Positions 1-7,771 of a stretch of DNA of 64,000 bases are shown here, in pieces. The position numbers and the translations under genes are program-made. The first letter of the stretch is position 1. Every line of letters starts with the position of its first letter. This stretch comes from Burkholderiaceae bacterium (lineage in GTDB: Bacteria; Pseudomonadota; Gammaproteobacteria; Burkholderiales; Burkholderiaceae_C), in contig JAGOPK010000001.1 of the NCBI GenBank assembly GCA_017992055.1, positions 972,573-1,036,572 on the forward strand, given 5' to 3'. The notes below the pieces were generated by a model that was not told the DNA's origin, did no database searches, and worked only from the letters and a program-made list of their open reading frames with translations.

Positions 1-1214
1 CGGAAGGGCGTGGTCTGCAGCCGTGCCGGCAGCGCCTGGTCATCGACGCCGATCTCGGCATCGTCCAGGTAGCAGCCGGGGTCCTCGGCCCAGGCGTCGC
101 CGCTGACCTGCTGGGCGCGCACGCGGGTGTTGCCGTTGCAGATGTCCAGGTGCCGGCACACGCCGCAGCGGCCCTGCACCGGGCGCGGCCGCTGCTTGAG
201 CCCGGCCATCAGCGCATCGCCGGTGTCGGGCCAGATGGCCGAGAACGGCCGCTCGCGCACATTGCCCAGGCTGTGGTGCCACCACATGGTGTCGGCATGC
301 ACATTGCCCAGGTTGTCGATGTTGGCGACGTTGACGCCCGAGGCATTGCCGCCCCAGGCCACCAGGGCCTGGCGCAGCGGCTCGGCCCATTGCGGCCAGC
401 GCGCGGCTACCCACTGCAGCAGGTAGGGGCCGTCGGCATCGTTGTTGCCGGTGACGTAGTCTTCGTCGCGGCCCTCGCTGGCGGCCTGCCAGGCGCGCTC
501 GAACAGCAGGTCCAGCGCGGCGCGCGTGGCCTGGTGCTGGGCATCCTTGCTGCGGTGGATGTTGCCGCGGCCGGCGTAGTTGAGGTGCGAGAAATAGAAC
601 TTGTCCACGCCCTCGGCGCGCATCAGCTCCAGCAGCGCCGGCAGGTCGTGGGCGTTCTGCGCCGTCATCGTGAAGCGCAGCCCGATCTTCACGCCGCGGG
701 CATGCAGCAGGCGCACGGCGGCCAGGCTGCGGTCGAAGGCGCCGTCCAGGCGGCGGAAGCGGTCGTGCGTGGCGCGCAGCCCGTCCAGGCTGATGCCCAC
801 ATAGTCCAGGCCCAGCGCGGCCAGGCGGTCGGCCTCGAAGCGGTCGATCAGCGTGCCATTGGTCGACAGGCCGACATAGAAGCCCTGGGCCTTGGCGCGC
901 GAGGCGATGCTGTGCAGGTCGGGCCGCAGCAGCGGCTCGCCGCCCGACAGGATCAGCACCGGCACGCCGAAGCCGCGCAGGTCGTCCATCACGTCGAAGA
1001 CCTCGGCCGTGCTCAGCTCGCCGGCATAGTCGTGGTCGGCCGACAGCGCATAGCAGTGGGTGCAGCTGAGGTTGCAGCGGCGGATCAGGTTCCAGATCAC
1101 CACCGGGCCGGGGGAGGGGGAGGAGGCGCCGCCGCGCTGCCGCGTGGCCACGGGCCACTGGCCGCTGCGCTCGGCCTGGGCCAGGCTGCGCAGGTACTGG
1201 GAGATGCGGAACAT
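1..1214 (-). CDS. nirJ: NirJ, heme d1 biosynthesis radical SAM protein (3' end outside window)
   Basis: Radical SAM enzyme that removes propionate side chains from didecarboxysiroheme during heme d1 synthesis for cytochrome cd1 nitrite reductase. The N-terminal radical SAM cluster motif CNLSCTHC (CX3CX2C) lies at residues 47-54, followed by an SGGEPLLR motif. A C-terminal cysteine-rich SPASM/twitch-like part (CGVC...C...C) is visible near residues 355-385. About 404 codons are in the window and no stop is reached, so the last residues lie beyond base 1; the family is about 390-400 residues, so little is missing. It is the last gene seen of the nirCFDLGHJ run and follows nirH by 25 bp. Confidence 0.93.
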   Translation of the reverse strand, partial: MFRISQYLRSLAQAERSGQWPVATRQRGGASSPSPGPVVIWNLIRRCNLSCTHCYALSADHDYAGELSTAEVFDVMDDLRGFGVPVLILSGGEPLLRPDLHSIASRAKAQGFYVGLSTNGTLIDRFEADRLAALGLDYVGISLDGLRATHDRFRRLDGAFDRSLAAVRLLHARGVKIGLRFTMTAQNAHDLPALLELMRAEGVDKFYFSHLNYAGRGNIHRSKDAQHQATRAALDLLFERAWQAASEGRDEDYVTGNNDADGPYLLQWVAARWPQWAEPLRQALVAWGGNASGVNVANIDNLGNVHADTMWWHHSLGNVRERPFSAIWPDTGDALMAGLKQRPRPVQGRCGVCRHLDICNGNTRVRAQQVSGDAWAEDPGCYLDDAEIGVDDQALPARLQTTPF

Positions 1215-1239
1215 GTCGGTCCTTCGGTCGCTCAGTCGT

Positions 1240-1746
1240 TCAATCCATGCGGCCCGGATGACGGCCGGCCGGTGCCAGGCGCAGGCCGGTCTTCTTGAGG
1301 ATGGCGCTGGAGTACAGGATGTCGTGGCCGCGGCAGGCCGGTCCCAGCAGCGCCAGGATCTGCTGCGCCTGCTGCTCCACCTGCTCGCGGTTGCGGCCGT
1401 GCAGCATGGCGAACAGGTTGTAGGGCCAGTCCGGCAGATGGCGTGGCCGGCGGTAGCAGTGGCTGACGCCCTGCAGCGCGCCGATGCGCTGGCCCAGCTC
1501 GTCCACCTGGGCGTCGTCCACGTCCCAGACGCTCATGCCGTTGGCCACGAAGCCCAGCCGGTAGTGGTTGGGCACGGCGCCGATGCGGCGCACCAGGCCC
1601 TGCTCCAGCATCTGCGCCAGGCGCTCGCGCACCAGCTCGCCGCTGACGCCCAGCACAGCGCCGACGGCCTCGTAGGGCCGCGGCACCAGGGGCAGGCCCG
1701 ACTGGGTGGCGGCGATCAGCGCCCGGTCGAAGTCGGTCAGTTGCAT
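1240..1746 (-). CDS. nirH: NirH, siroheme decarboxylase subunit (Lrp/AsnC fold)
   Basis: 168-residue Lrp/AsnC-like protein. With NirD, NirL and NirG it forms the siroheme decarboxylase that converts siroheme to 12,18-didecarboxysiroheme, the first dedicated steps toward heme d1. It has an N-terminal winged-helix part (residues 1-60) and a C-terminal ligand-binding part with the family signatures HCYRRP and WPYNLFAMLHGR (roughly residues 95-125). The start was set at the ATG at 1746, where the MQLTDFDRAL start matches the family; upstream sequence in frame belongs to nirG. The gap to nirG is 4 bp, so the genes are probably translated together. Confidence 0.93.
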   Translation of the reverse strand: MQLTDFDRALIAATQSGLPLVPRPYEAVGAVLGVSGELVRERLAQMLEQGLVRRIGAVPNHYRLGFVANGMSVWDVDDAQVDELGQRIGALQGVSHCYRRPRHLPDWPYNLFAMLHGRNREQVEQQAQQILALLGPACRGHDILYSSAILKKTGLRLAPAGRHPGRMD

Positions 1747-1750
1747 GGGC

Positions 1751-2254
1751 TCACTCCGCATCCAGCAGCGGCAGGCGCAGCTCGACGAAGTACTCGCGCT
1801 GCTTGGGAAAGGCCAGCACGCGCAGGCCGGTGGCGGCCTCGATGTCGGCCAGCACCGCATCGGCCTGCGCGGGGGTCTCGGTGGCGACCACGAACCACAG
1901 GTTCAGCGCATGCTCGCGGCGGTAGTTGTGGGCCACCTCGGCATGGGCATTGACCTGCTCGGCCACCTCGGCAAAGCGCGCCTCGGGCACGGCCATGGCC
2001 GCCAGCACGAAGCGGCCACCGGCCTGCTCGATCTGGAACAGCGGGCCGAAGCGTGTCAGCACGCCCTGGGCCAGCAGCTCGTGCAGGCGCTCGATCAGCG
2101 CCTCCTCGCCCATGCCCAGCTGCGCGCCCAGCTCGGCAAACGGCCGGTCGCTGAGCGGCACGCCGCCATGCAGGCGGGCGATCAGCTGGCGGTCGGCGGC
2201 CGACACCGCGGGCGACACGGCGGCAAAGGCGGTGGCGGATTCAGGCCGTGGCAT
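1751..2254 (-). CDS. nirG: NirG, siroheme decarboxylase subunit
   Basis: 167-residue Lrp/AsnC-like protein of the NirDLGH siroheme decarboxylase family. The ADRQLIARLHGGVPLSDRPF segment resembles the N-terminal helix-turn-helix part, and HNYRREHALNLWFVVAT carries the His and Tyr/Arg residues typical of the siroheme-binding half. The ATG at 2254 gives the usual family length. It overlaps the end of nirDL by 14 bp and is followed closely by nirH, so it belongs to the heme d1 operon. The label NirG rather than another paralogue rests on gene order (nirDL-G-H), since the four family members are alike. Confidence 0.88.
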   Translation of the reverse strand: MPRPESATAFAAVSPAVSAADRQLIARLHGGVPLSDRPFAELGAQLGMGEEALIERLHELLAQGVLTRFGPLFQIEQAGGRFVLAAMAVPEARFAEVAEQVNAHAEVAHNYRREHALNLWFVVATETPAQADAVLADIEAATGLRVLAFPKQREYFVELRLPLLDAE

Positions 2255-3344
2255 GGTGGGTCTCCCCGCTGGGGTGGAGGGCGCTGGGCCCGGCGTCGTC
2301 GGCCGCAACGGACTCGCCCGACTCACGGAAGCGCCGCGCGCCGGTCTGCTTGAAGCGCCGGCACGAGAACAGCAGCTGGTGCTCGAAGCCGTCCAGGCCG
2401 GCGGCGCGGCGCGCCGCAGCCAGCGTGGTGCGCACGCTGTCGCGGTCGCGGCCATGCACCATGCAGTACAGGTTGAAGGGCCAGCCGGCCGCGCGCTCGC
2501 GGCGATAGGCCAGGGTCACGCCGGGCTGCTCGCCCAGGGCCTGGCCGAGGCGGTCGATGGCGTCCTCGCCCAGCGCATCGGGCAGGTTGAACACGCCCAT
2601 GGCATTGGCGGCAATGCCCCAGTCGTGGTGGCGCAGCACGGCGCCAAAGCGGCGCAGCGTGCCCTGGTCCTGCCAGCGCTGCAGGGTCTGCAGCAGCTCG
2701 TGCACCGGCCGGCCCAGGCGGTCGGCCCAGGCGTCGTAGGGCAGGGGCTGCAGCGGCAGGCCGGCCTCGGCCAGCGCGGCCAGCGGGTGGTCGCCCACGG
2801 CGACCGCGGGCACGGCGCCGGCGTCGATCGGCTGCTGGCGTGGTGCCCGCGGCCGCGGCCGCGGCGTGGCGCCGGGCTGGCGCAGGTCGAAGCCCAGGTC
2901 GATGTGGTACGCCCGCAGCATGCGCAAACGCAGCGCCTGCAGGCCGGTGGCGGCATCCAGCGCATCCATCGCCGCAGCCACCGCGGCGGCGTCGCGGCCG
3001 GTCATCACGAACCACAGGTTCAGGCGGTGCTCGCGCTGGTAGTTGTGGTTGACGCCGGGATGGGCGCTGATGCAGGCGGCCACCGCCTCCAGCCGCCCCG
3101 GCACCTCGGTGGGCACGGCCAGCGCGGCCAGCAGCGCGGCGCCGCCGGCCTGGCCGTGGAACACGCCGCCGATGCGCGACAGCCGGCCGTCGGCCTGCAG
3201 CCCGCGGCACAGCGCCAGCACCCGGTCCTCGCTCAGCCCGCTGGCCGCGGCCAGGGCCTGGAACGGCCTGCGCTGCAGCGGAAAGCCGTGCTGCCAGGGG
3301 TTGATCAGGTCCAGGGCCGGATCGGCGACTGCCGCGCTGCCCAT
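2241..3344 (-). CDS. nirDL: NirDL fusion, siroheme decarboxylase
   Basis: 367-residue protein made of two Lrp/AsnC-type siroheme decarboxylase modules in tandem. The first (about residues 10-155) carries HNYQREHRLNLWFVMTG; the second (about 185-345) carries AYRRERAAGWPFNLYCMVHG. In Pseudomonas these are separate nirD and nirL genes; single-chain NirDL proteins are known from other denitrifiers. A Pro/Arg-rich linker (about residues 158-172) joins the halves. The start at 3344 lies 3 bp after the TAG stop of nirF. Acts in the cytoplasm on siroheme, which NirE supplies the precursor for. Confidence 0.92.
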   Translation of the reverse strand: MGSAAVADPALDLINPWQHGFPLQRRPFQALAAASGLSEDRVLALCRGLQADGRLSRIGGVFHGQAGGAALLAALAVPTEVPGRLEAVAACISAHPGVNHNYQREHRLNLWFVMTGRDAAAVAAAMDALDAATGLQALRLRMLRAYHIDLGFDLRQPGATPRPRPRAPRQQPIDAGAVPAVAVGDHPLAALAEAGLPLQPLPYDAWADRLGRPVHELLQTLQRWQDQGTLRRFGAVLRHHDWGIAANAMGVFNLPDALGEDAIDRLGQALGEQPGVTLAYRRERAAGWPFNLYCMVHGRDRDSVRTTLAAARRAAGLDGFEHQLLFSCRRFKQTGARRFRESGESVAADDAGPSALHPSGETHHATA

Positions 3345-3347
3345 GGC

Positions 3348-4589
3348 CTAGAACCCCAGCCGCGCGGCACGCGAGGTGAAGAAGATGCCACTGGGCGCCG
3401 GCACGGCCAGCGAGGCCAGCGGCTCCAGGCGGCGGGTGTCGTAGACCTCGACGCTGTTGTCGTCGCGGCAGCTCAGCCAGACGGCCTCGCCGCGCGGCGT
3501 GAACTCCATGTGCAGCACCGCATGGCCGGGCTGCAGCGTGGCCACGACGCGGCGCGTCGGCACGTCGATGACCTGCACGCGGTGGTAGTCGGGCATGGCG
3601 AAGCTGACCCAGACCTGTCGGCCATCGGGCCGCGCCATCACGAACACCGGCTGGCCGGCCACGGCGATGCGGCCCACCTCCTGCCAGGTGGCGGTGTCGA
3701 CCACCAGCACCTCGCGGCGGCCGATGGCCGGCAGATAGGCATGTCGGCCGGCCACGGCCCAGCCGCGCAGATGTGGCATCTTGTACACCGGCAGCGGCGC
3801 CTGGCCGCGGCCGTAACCGGGCAGGATGCGGCGCGCGCGCGGCTCGTCGTCCCACAGGTCGACCATGGCCAGGCCGTCCTCGCCGAACAGACCGGCGATG
3901 TAATAACGCCCATCGGGCGTGACCAGGGCATCGTAGGGCTGGCGGCCGATGCCGGGCAGCCGGGTGATGCGCGGGTGGCGCGGGTCCAGCGACAGGTCGG
4001 CGATCCAGATTGCGTCGGCATCGAACAGGCTGAAGGCGAAGCGGTCGCCGGGCAGGTCGACCAGGCCGACCACGCGCGAGCGCGCCGCCGACGGGTCGCC
4101 GTCGGCGCTGGTGGGGATGTCGGCCAGCAGCTCCAGCGTGCGCGAGTCGAACACCTTGACGCCGCCGGGCGTGTAGTTCTGCGCCGCCAGCAGGCGGCCG
4201 TCGGCATTGATGGCGCCGCCGATGGAGTTGCCGGCCTGCATCACCCGGCCCTCGATGCGCGCGGCCAGCAGGTTGACGCGGCTCAGCGCGCCGTCGCGGC
4301 CGAACACATTGGCATGCAGGCCGTCGCGCGAGAACACCACCGAGGCATGCGACAGATCGCCCAGGCCGCCGACCTCGCCGCGCAGCTGGCGCCGGCTGGT
4401 GTCGACGATGGACAGCGCGCCGCGGGAGCGCTGCACCACCACGCCGAGGTCGCCGGTGCCGGTGTAGAACGGGCCGTCGCCGGGCGTGGCATTCGGTGCA
4501 GGGTTGGGCGCGGCATTGGCGCGGGCCTGCACAGCGGTGCCGGCCGTGGCGGCCAGCGCCGCCAGGCCCATCCAGTCACGGCGTTTCAT
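3348..4589 (-). CDS. nirF: NirF, heme d1 biosynthesis beta-propeller
   Basis: 413-residue periplasmic beta-propeller related to the d1 domain of NirS and required for a late step of heme d1 synthesis. Residues 1-30 form an export signal (MKRRDWMGLAALAATAGTA, with an Arg pair that could be a Tat signal). The rest shows repeated propeller blades (VVVQRSRGALSIVDTSRR, VWVSFAMPDYHRVQVIDVP, AVWLSCRDDNSVEVYDTR). The ATG at 4589 overlaps the TGA stop of nirC in an ATGA, so the two are translationally coupled. The in-frame extension upstream of this ATG looks like shadow of nirC and is not used. Confidence 0.92.
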   Translation of the reverse strand: MKRRDWMGLAALAATAGTAVQARANAAPNPAPNATPGDGPFYTGTGDLGVVVQRSRGALSIVDTSRRQLRGEVGGLGDLSHASVVFSRDGLHANVFGRDGALSRVNLLAARIEGRVMQAGNSIGGAINADGRLLAAQNYTPGGVKVFDSRTLELLADIPTSADGDPSAARSRVVGLVDLPGDRFAFSLFDADAIWIADLSLDPRHPRITRLPGIGRQPYDALVTPDGRYYIAGLFGEDGLAMVDLWDDEPRARRILPGYGRGQAPLPVYKMPHLRGWAVAGRHAYLPAIGRREVLVVDTATWQEVGRIAVAGQPVFVMARPDGRQVWVSFAMPDYHRVQVIDVPTRRVVATLQPGHAVLHMEFTPRGEAVWLSCRDDNSVEVYDTRRLEPLASLAVPAPSGIFFTSRAARLGF

Positions 4590-4948
4590 CGTGGGTCCTC
4601 CTCTGGAAATCCGCCGGCCAGGCGCTCGGCGATCCACTGCGCCTCGGCATCGCTCAGCAGCTGGCGCCAGGGTGGCATCGGCGTGCCGGGCCGGCCGTGC
4701 TGGATGGTGGCAACCATCGAGCCCAGCGGCTTGCCGGCCAGCGCGGCCGGCGTGATGGCCGGGCCCAGGCCGCCGGTCAGGCGCATGCCGTGGCAGGCGC
4801 CGCAGTCCTGGCGCACCAGGCGCACCAGGGCCTGCTGGCGCGCGGGCTGCGGCGCCGGATCGGCGGCCCCGGCGGCAACCGGGGCGATGGCCGTCAGCAG
4901 CAGGATCGGCAACAGCGTTGGCAGCAGGGCGGGGACGGTGCGGCGCAT
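4586..4948 (-). CDS. nirC: NirC, small periplasmic c-type cytochrome
   Basis: 120-residue monoheme cytochrome c of the NirC (c55x) type, an electron carrier tied to NirS or to the last steps of heme d1 maturation. It has a signal peptide (MRRTVPALLPTLLPILLLTA, cleavage near AGA), one CGACH heme site at about residues 55-59, and an MPPW segment that can supply the distal Met ligand. It begins the nirCFDLGHJ run. The ATG at 4948 is the only plausible start in front of the signal peptide. It lies only about 44 bp from the centre of an NNR box at 4986-4999, so the predicted transcript would have almost no leader. Confidence 0.88.
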   Translation of the reverse strand: MRRTVPALLPTLLPILLLTAIAPVAAGAADPAPQPARQQALVRLVRQDCGACHGMRLTGGLGPAITPAALAGKPLGSMVATIQHGRPGTPMPPWRQLLSDAEAQWIAERLAGGFPEEDPR

Positions 4949-4985
4949 GGTGAAGCTATGGTCGCCGTGCGCCCGCCGGGCGTCC

Positions 4986-4999
4986 TTGAACTGGTTCAA
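4986..4999 (-). promoter_or_regulatory. NNR/FNR box upstream of nirC
   Basis: TTGAACTGGTTCAA, an inverted repeat with 7-bp arms CTTGAAC/GTTCAAG when one flanking base is added on each side. This is the pattern bound by Dnr/NnrR-type Crp/Fnr regulators. A GACCAT hexamer lies on the minus strand at 4963-4958, the distance expected for a class II -10 element. The box contains the TGA stop codon (4998-4996) of the gene upstream. Confidence 0.8.
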
Positions 5000-5772
5000 G
5001 AGGACTCGTGCTGCGCTGCCACCGTGCCGTGCTCGAGGTCGATCTGCAGCAGCGCCCCGGCCGTGGCCGCCAGCAGCCGACCATCCGGCCGGGCGCGCAC
5101 CCAGCGCAGCGGCGCCGGCACGGCCAGCGACTGCAGGGCCTGGCCGTCGGCATCCAGCCAGTGCAGCAGCGGCCGCGCCGCATCGGGCACGGCCAGGCCT
5201 GCGCGGCCGTGGCGCTGGCACCAGGTGCCGGCCCGCGGCCGCGGGTCGCCGCCCACCGCCCAGGCGGCGGCGCGGCGCCGTGCGTCCAGGTTGTAGCCCA
5301 GCACCGGCTGGCCGGGCGCCGCACCCACCAGCAGCAGGCCGGCCGCGTCGAGCGTGATGTGGGCCAGCGGATGGGGCAGGCGGGTGCGTCGCAGATGCAG
5401 AAAGCCCGGCACCGGCAGGCCCTCGCCCATGCGGAAGTCGTGCACCAGGCCCTCGTACTGCGGCTCGGCATGGGGGTCCAGCGAGATCTCCCACAGCTCG
5501 GGCAGGGCGGCTGGCGCGACGACCACGCTGCGCCGCGTGGCCGAGGCCAGCAGCTCGCCACCGCCGGGCAGCGGCCAGCGCTTCAGCACCTGGCCACGGT
5601 CGGTGGCCAGCAGCTGCAGCTCGTCGGCGCCGGCTGGGGCCTGCAGGCGCCAGCGGCCGCCGTCGGCCAGCACGCTGTCGACCGCATCCTGCTCGTGCAG
5701 ATCGTGCAGAGCGCGCGGTGCCGCCGGGGCCTGACGCGGCATTGCAGCGGCCAGCGACAGCAGCGCCGGCAC
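4996..5772 (-). CDS. Unrecognised exported protein of the nir cluster, propeller-like
   Basis: 258 residues from a GTG start. I do not recognise a named family. The first part (VPALLSLAAAMPRQAPAAP, preceded in frame by four Arg codons) looks like an export signal, so the true start may be an upstream non-ATG codon overlapping the previous stop. The body has repeated W/V-rich strands (RWRLQAPAG, LWEISLDP, LLHWLDADGQ, LRWVRARPDGRLLAA) like a small beta-propeller, and a YEGLVHDFRMGEGLPVPGF segment. There is no CXXCH site. It sits between the cupredoxin gene and nirC, so a role in nitrite reduction or heme d1 handling is an inference from position only. Confidence 0.6.
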   Translation of the reverse strand: MPALLSLAAAMPRQAPAAPRALHDLHEQDAVDSVLADGGRWRLQAPAGADELQLLATDRGQVLKRWPLPGGGELLASATRRSVVVAPAALPELWEISLDPHAEPQYEGLVHDFRMGEGLPVPGFLHLRRTRLPHPLAHITLDAAGLLLVGAAPGQPVLGYNLDARRRAAAWAVGGDPRPRAGTWCQRHGRAGLAVPDAARPLLHWLDADGQALQSLAVPAPLRWVRARPDGRLLAATAGALLQIDLEHGTVAAQHESS

Positions 5773-5786
5773 AACGCGGCGGCGCC

Positions 5787-6137
5787 TCAGGGCAGCACCT
5801 CGATCAGGCCGCGCATCTCGGGATGCGGGCCGCAGTCGTAGGCATAGCGGCCCGGCTGGTCGAAGCGGCGCTCCCAGTGCTCGCCGGGCAGCAGGCGCTC
5901 GCTTTCCAGGCCGCCCTCGGCGGCAAAGCGCACCGAGTGCGAGCTGCGCTTCTCGTCGTTGATCCAGCGCACCGTGCTGCCGGCGGCGATGCTCAGCGTC
6001 GCCGGCTCGAAGCGGTGGCCGTGGATGCGCACGATGGCCGGCAGGCCGGGCCCGGCCGCTTCAGCCCCGGGCAGCGCGCACAGGCCCAGCAGGCCGACCT
6101 GCAGCGCGTGGCGGCGGGACCGGTGGTGCGCGCGCAT
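5787..6137 (-). CDS. Cupredoxin-domain periplasmic copper protein
   Basis: 116-residue small blue-copper-type protein. An N-terminal signal (MRAHHRSRRHALQVGLLGLCALPGAEA) precedes a plastocyanin/azurin-like domain. The type 1 copper ligands are visible: His in SSHSVRF, then Cys, His and Met in YDCGPHPEMRG near the C-terminus. It is probably an electron donor or carrier between the cytochrome bc1 complex or NirT and NirS, in the way azurin or pseudoazurin works; this is inferred from the fold and the nir location. The start at 6137 gives a complete signal peptide; in-frame sequence upstream overlaps the preceding gene and was not used. Confidence 0.8.
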   Translation of the reverse strand: MRAHHRSRRHALQVGLLGLCALPGAEAAGPGLPAIVRIHGHRFEPATLSIAAGSTVRWINDEKRSSHSVRFAAEGGLESERLLPGEHWERRFDQPGRYAYDCGPHPEMRGLIEVLP

Positions 6138-6144
6138 CACGGAC

Positions 6145-7029
6145 TCACTGCTTGGCGGCGGTGATGTCGGCCTTGGCGTCCAGGCCCAGCGTATAGCCCA
6201 GCGAGACATGGTGGAAGCGCCCGGCGCTGTGGTCGTCGTGGATGGCGAAGCCGAAGTTGACGGTCTTGCCCGGGGCCAGGGTCACATCGCCCTCGCCACC
6301 GGCGAGCTTGCGGGTGAACACCACCACCCACTCGTCGCCCTTCTTCTCGCCCTTGGCCTCCAGCAGGGCCTTGCCGCCGTCCATCACCCGCTTGTCGGCG
6401 ACGTAGCCGTCGGACTTGCCGCCCTTGCTGGTCCATTGCAGCAGGTCGTAGAACTTGCCGCTGGCCAGCGAGCCGCCGACGACGTACTTGGTCTTCTTGT
6501 CGTCCTTGCCATCGGGCATGGTGCGTGCGTCGGTGTGGCAGGTCTCCCAGCAGCCCGACAGGTTGGCGCGCTCGACCTTGTTGTCCTCGAGCATGAAGGC
6601 CAGCTTGACGGCATTGTCCTTGTCCATCTTGTCGGCGCCGCCGGCGGGCTGCTTCCAGGCGAAGCGCAGGTACAGGTTGGCGCCGTCGTGGGCCGCCTGC
6701 AGCTTGACCGGGATGCTGCCGGCCTTGCCCTTGATGGGCGCGGGCTCGTTCTTCTGGCCGCTGGCCAGCTTCTTGCCCATGTCGGCGGCTTCTTCCTGGT
6801 GGCAGCTGGCGCAGCTTTCGCCCTTCTTCAGCGCGCGGGCGCCGCCGTGCTCGCTGCCCTTGGTGATCCACTCGATCGGCGAGGCGCCCGGGTAGAACAG
6901 GGTGATGGACTTGGCGGGCACCTTGGACCAGTCGGGCGCCGCGGCCAGCGCACTGCTGCCGGCGAAGAGGCCGCCGGCGGCGCCCAGAGCGCACGCGGCG
7001 AGGAGGGGAAGTCGGTTCAGGGGCTTCAT
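6145..7029 (-). CDS. Periplasmic cytochrome with ethylbenzene-dehydrogenase-like heme domain
   Basis: 294 residues with a signal peptide (about 1-31). A canonical heme c site CASCH lies at residues 73-77. The remaining sequence (NLYLRFAWKQP, VKLAFMLEDN, VNFGFAIHDDHSAGRFHHVSLGYTLGL) matches the EB_dh/DMSO-reductase heme-binding beta-sandwich type. A second cysteine pair reads CWETCH at 160-165, which is CX3CH rather than CX2CH. In position it stands where Pseudomonas stutzeri has NirB (cytochrome c552) next to NirT, but the fold differs. Likely a periplasmic electron-transfer protein for NirS. Exact function unknown. Confidence 0.7.
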   Translation of the reverse strand: MKPLNRLPLLAACALGAAGGLFAGSSALAAAPDWSKVPAKSITLFYPGASPIEWITKGSEHGGARALKKGESCASCHQEEAADMGKKLASGQKNEPAPIKGKAGSIPVKLQAAHDGANLYLRFAWKQPAGGADKMDKDNAVKLAFMLEDNKVERANLSGCWETCHTDARTMPDGKDDKKTKYVVGGSLASGKFYDLLQWTSKGGKSDGYVADKRVMDGGKALLEAKGEKKGDEWVVVFTRKLAGGEGDVTLAPGKTVNFGFAIHDDHSAGRFHHVSLGYTLGLDAKADITAAKQ

Positions 7030-7095
7030 GGTGTGGCCTGTGTTGGGGTGGCAGGGGAGCGAGGGGGGGGACGCTTGCGCGGCGCGACGGCCGGC

Positions 7096-7698
7096 TCAGT
7101 CCTGTTCCTCGGGCATGTTCTGCGGCTTGTGGTGGGCAATGCCCTTGTGGCAGTCGATGCAGGTCTCGTTGTTCTTCACCGCCAGCTGGTGCGACTTCTG
7201 CGCGCGCGGCTTCTGCGCCTGCGAGTTCATCGACTTGAAGTCGTGGCAGTTGCGGCATTCCAGCGAGTCGTTGGCCTTCATGCGCGCCCACTCGCTCTGC
7301 GCCAGCTGCAGCCGCTTGGCCTCGAACTTCTCGCGCGTATCGATGGAGCCGGTGAGCTTGCCCCAGACCTCGCGCGAGGCCTGGATCTTGCGGATCATCT
7401 TCGGGCCCCATTCCTTGGGCACGTGGCAGTCGGGGCAGGTGGCGCGCACGCCGGTGCGGTTGGTGTAGTGGATGGTGTTTTCCGAATACTCCTTGTAGAC
7501 GTTGTCGCGCATCTCGTGGCAGCTGATGCAGAAGGCCTCCTTGTTGGTGGCCTCCAGCACGGTGTTGAAGCCGCCCCAGAGCACCACGCCGGCGACGATG
7601 CCGATGCCCAGCAGGGCCAGCAGCGAGCGTGGGCTCGGGCGCAGCAGGGCTTGCCAGGTCCGCCTCAGCAGGCCCGGGCGGGAGGGGGTGTCGGCCAT
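7096..7698 (-). CDS. nirT: NirT, membrane-anchored tetraheme cytochrome c (NapC/NirT family)
   Basis: 200-residue quinol-oxidising cytochrome of the NapC/NirT family. One N-terminal transmembrane anchor (about residues 25-45) is followed by four heme c sites: CISCH (57-61), CPDCH, CRNCH and CIDCH. It would take electrons from the quinol pool and pass them to periplasmic carriers for NirS. It lies just downstream of nirS in the same direction, with a 73-bp gap. It is closely similar to the NapC encoded at 25755-26459, sharing long stretches around all four heme sites. The 67-bp gap to the next cytochrome gene shows no terminator. Confidence 0.9.
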   Translation of the reverse strand: MADTPSRPGLLRRTWQALLRPSPRSLLALLGIGIVAGVVLWGGFNTVLEATNKEAFCISCHEMRDNVYKEYSENTIHYTNRTGVRATCPDCHVPKEWGPKMIRKIQASREVWGKLTGSIDTREKFEAKRLQLAQSEWARMKANDSLECRNCHDFKSMNSQAQKPRAQKSHQLAVKNNETCIDCHKGIAHHKPQNMPEEQD

Positions 7699-7771
7699 GC
7701 GGGCCTCCTCACTGGATCGGGAAATCGGGCGCCCGGGCGCCGCCTGGGGCGGCCACCCGGGCGGGCACACA

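Noticed and set aside
1926-5357. A very long plus-strand open frame of over 1100 codons opposite nirG, nirDL, nirF and nirC
   Set aside because: The translation is Gln/His/Ala/Arg/Gly-rich with no domain, as expected for antisense of GC-rich genes, and the minus strand has clear nir genes.
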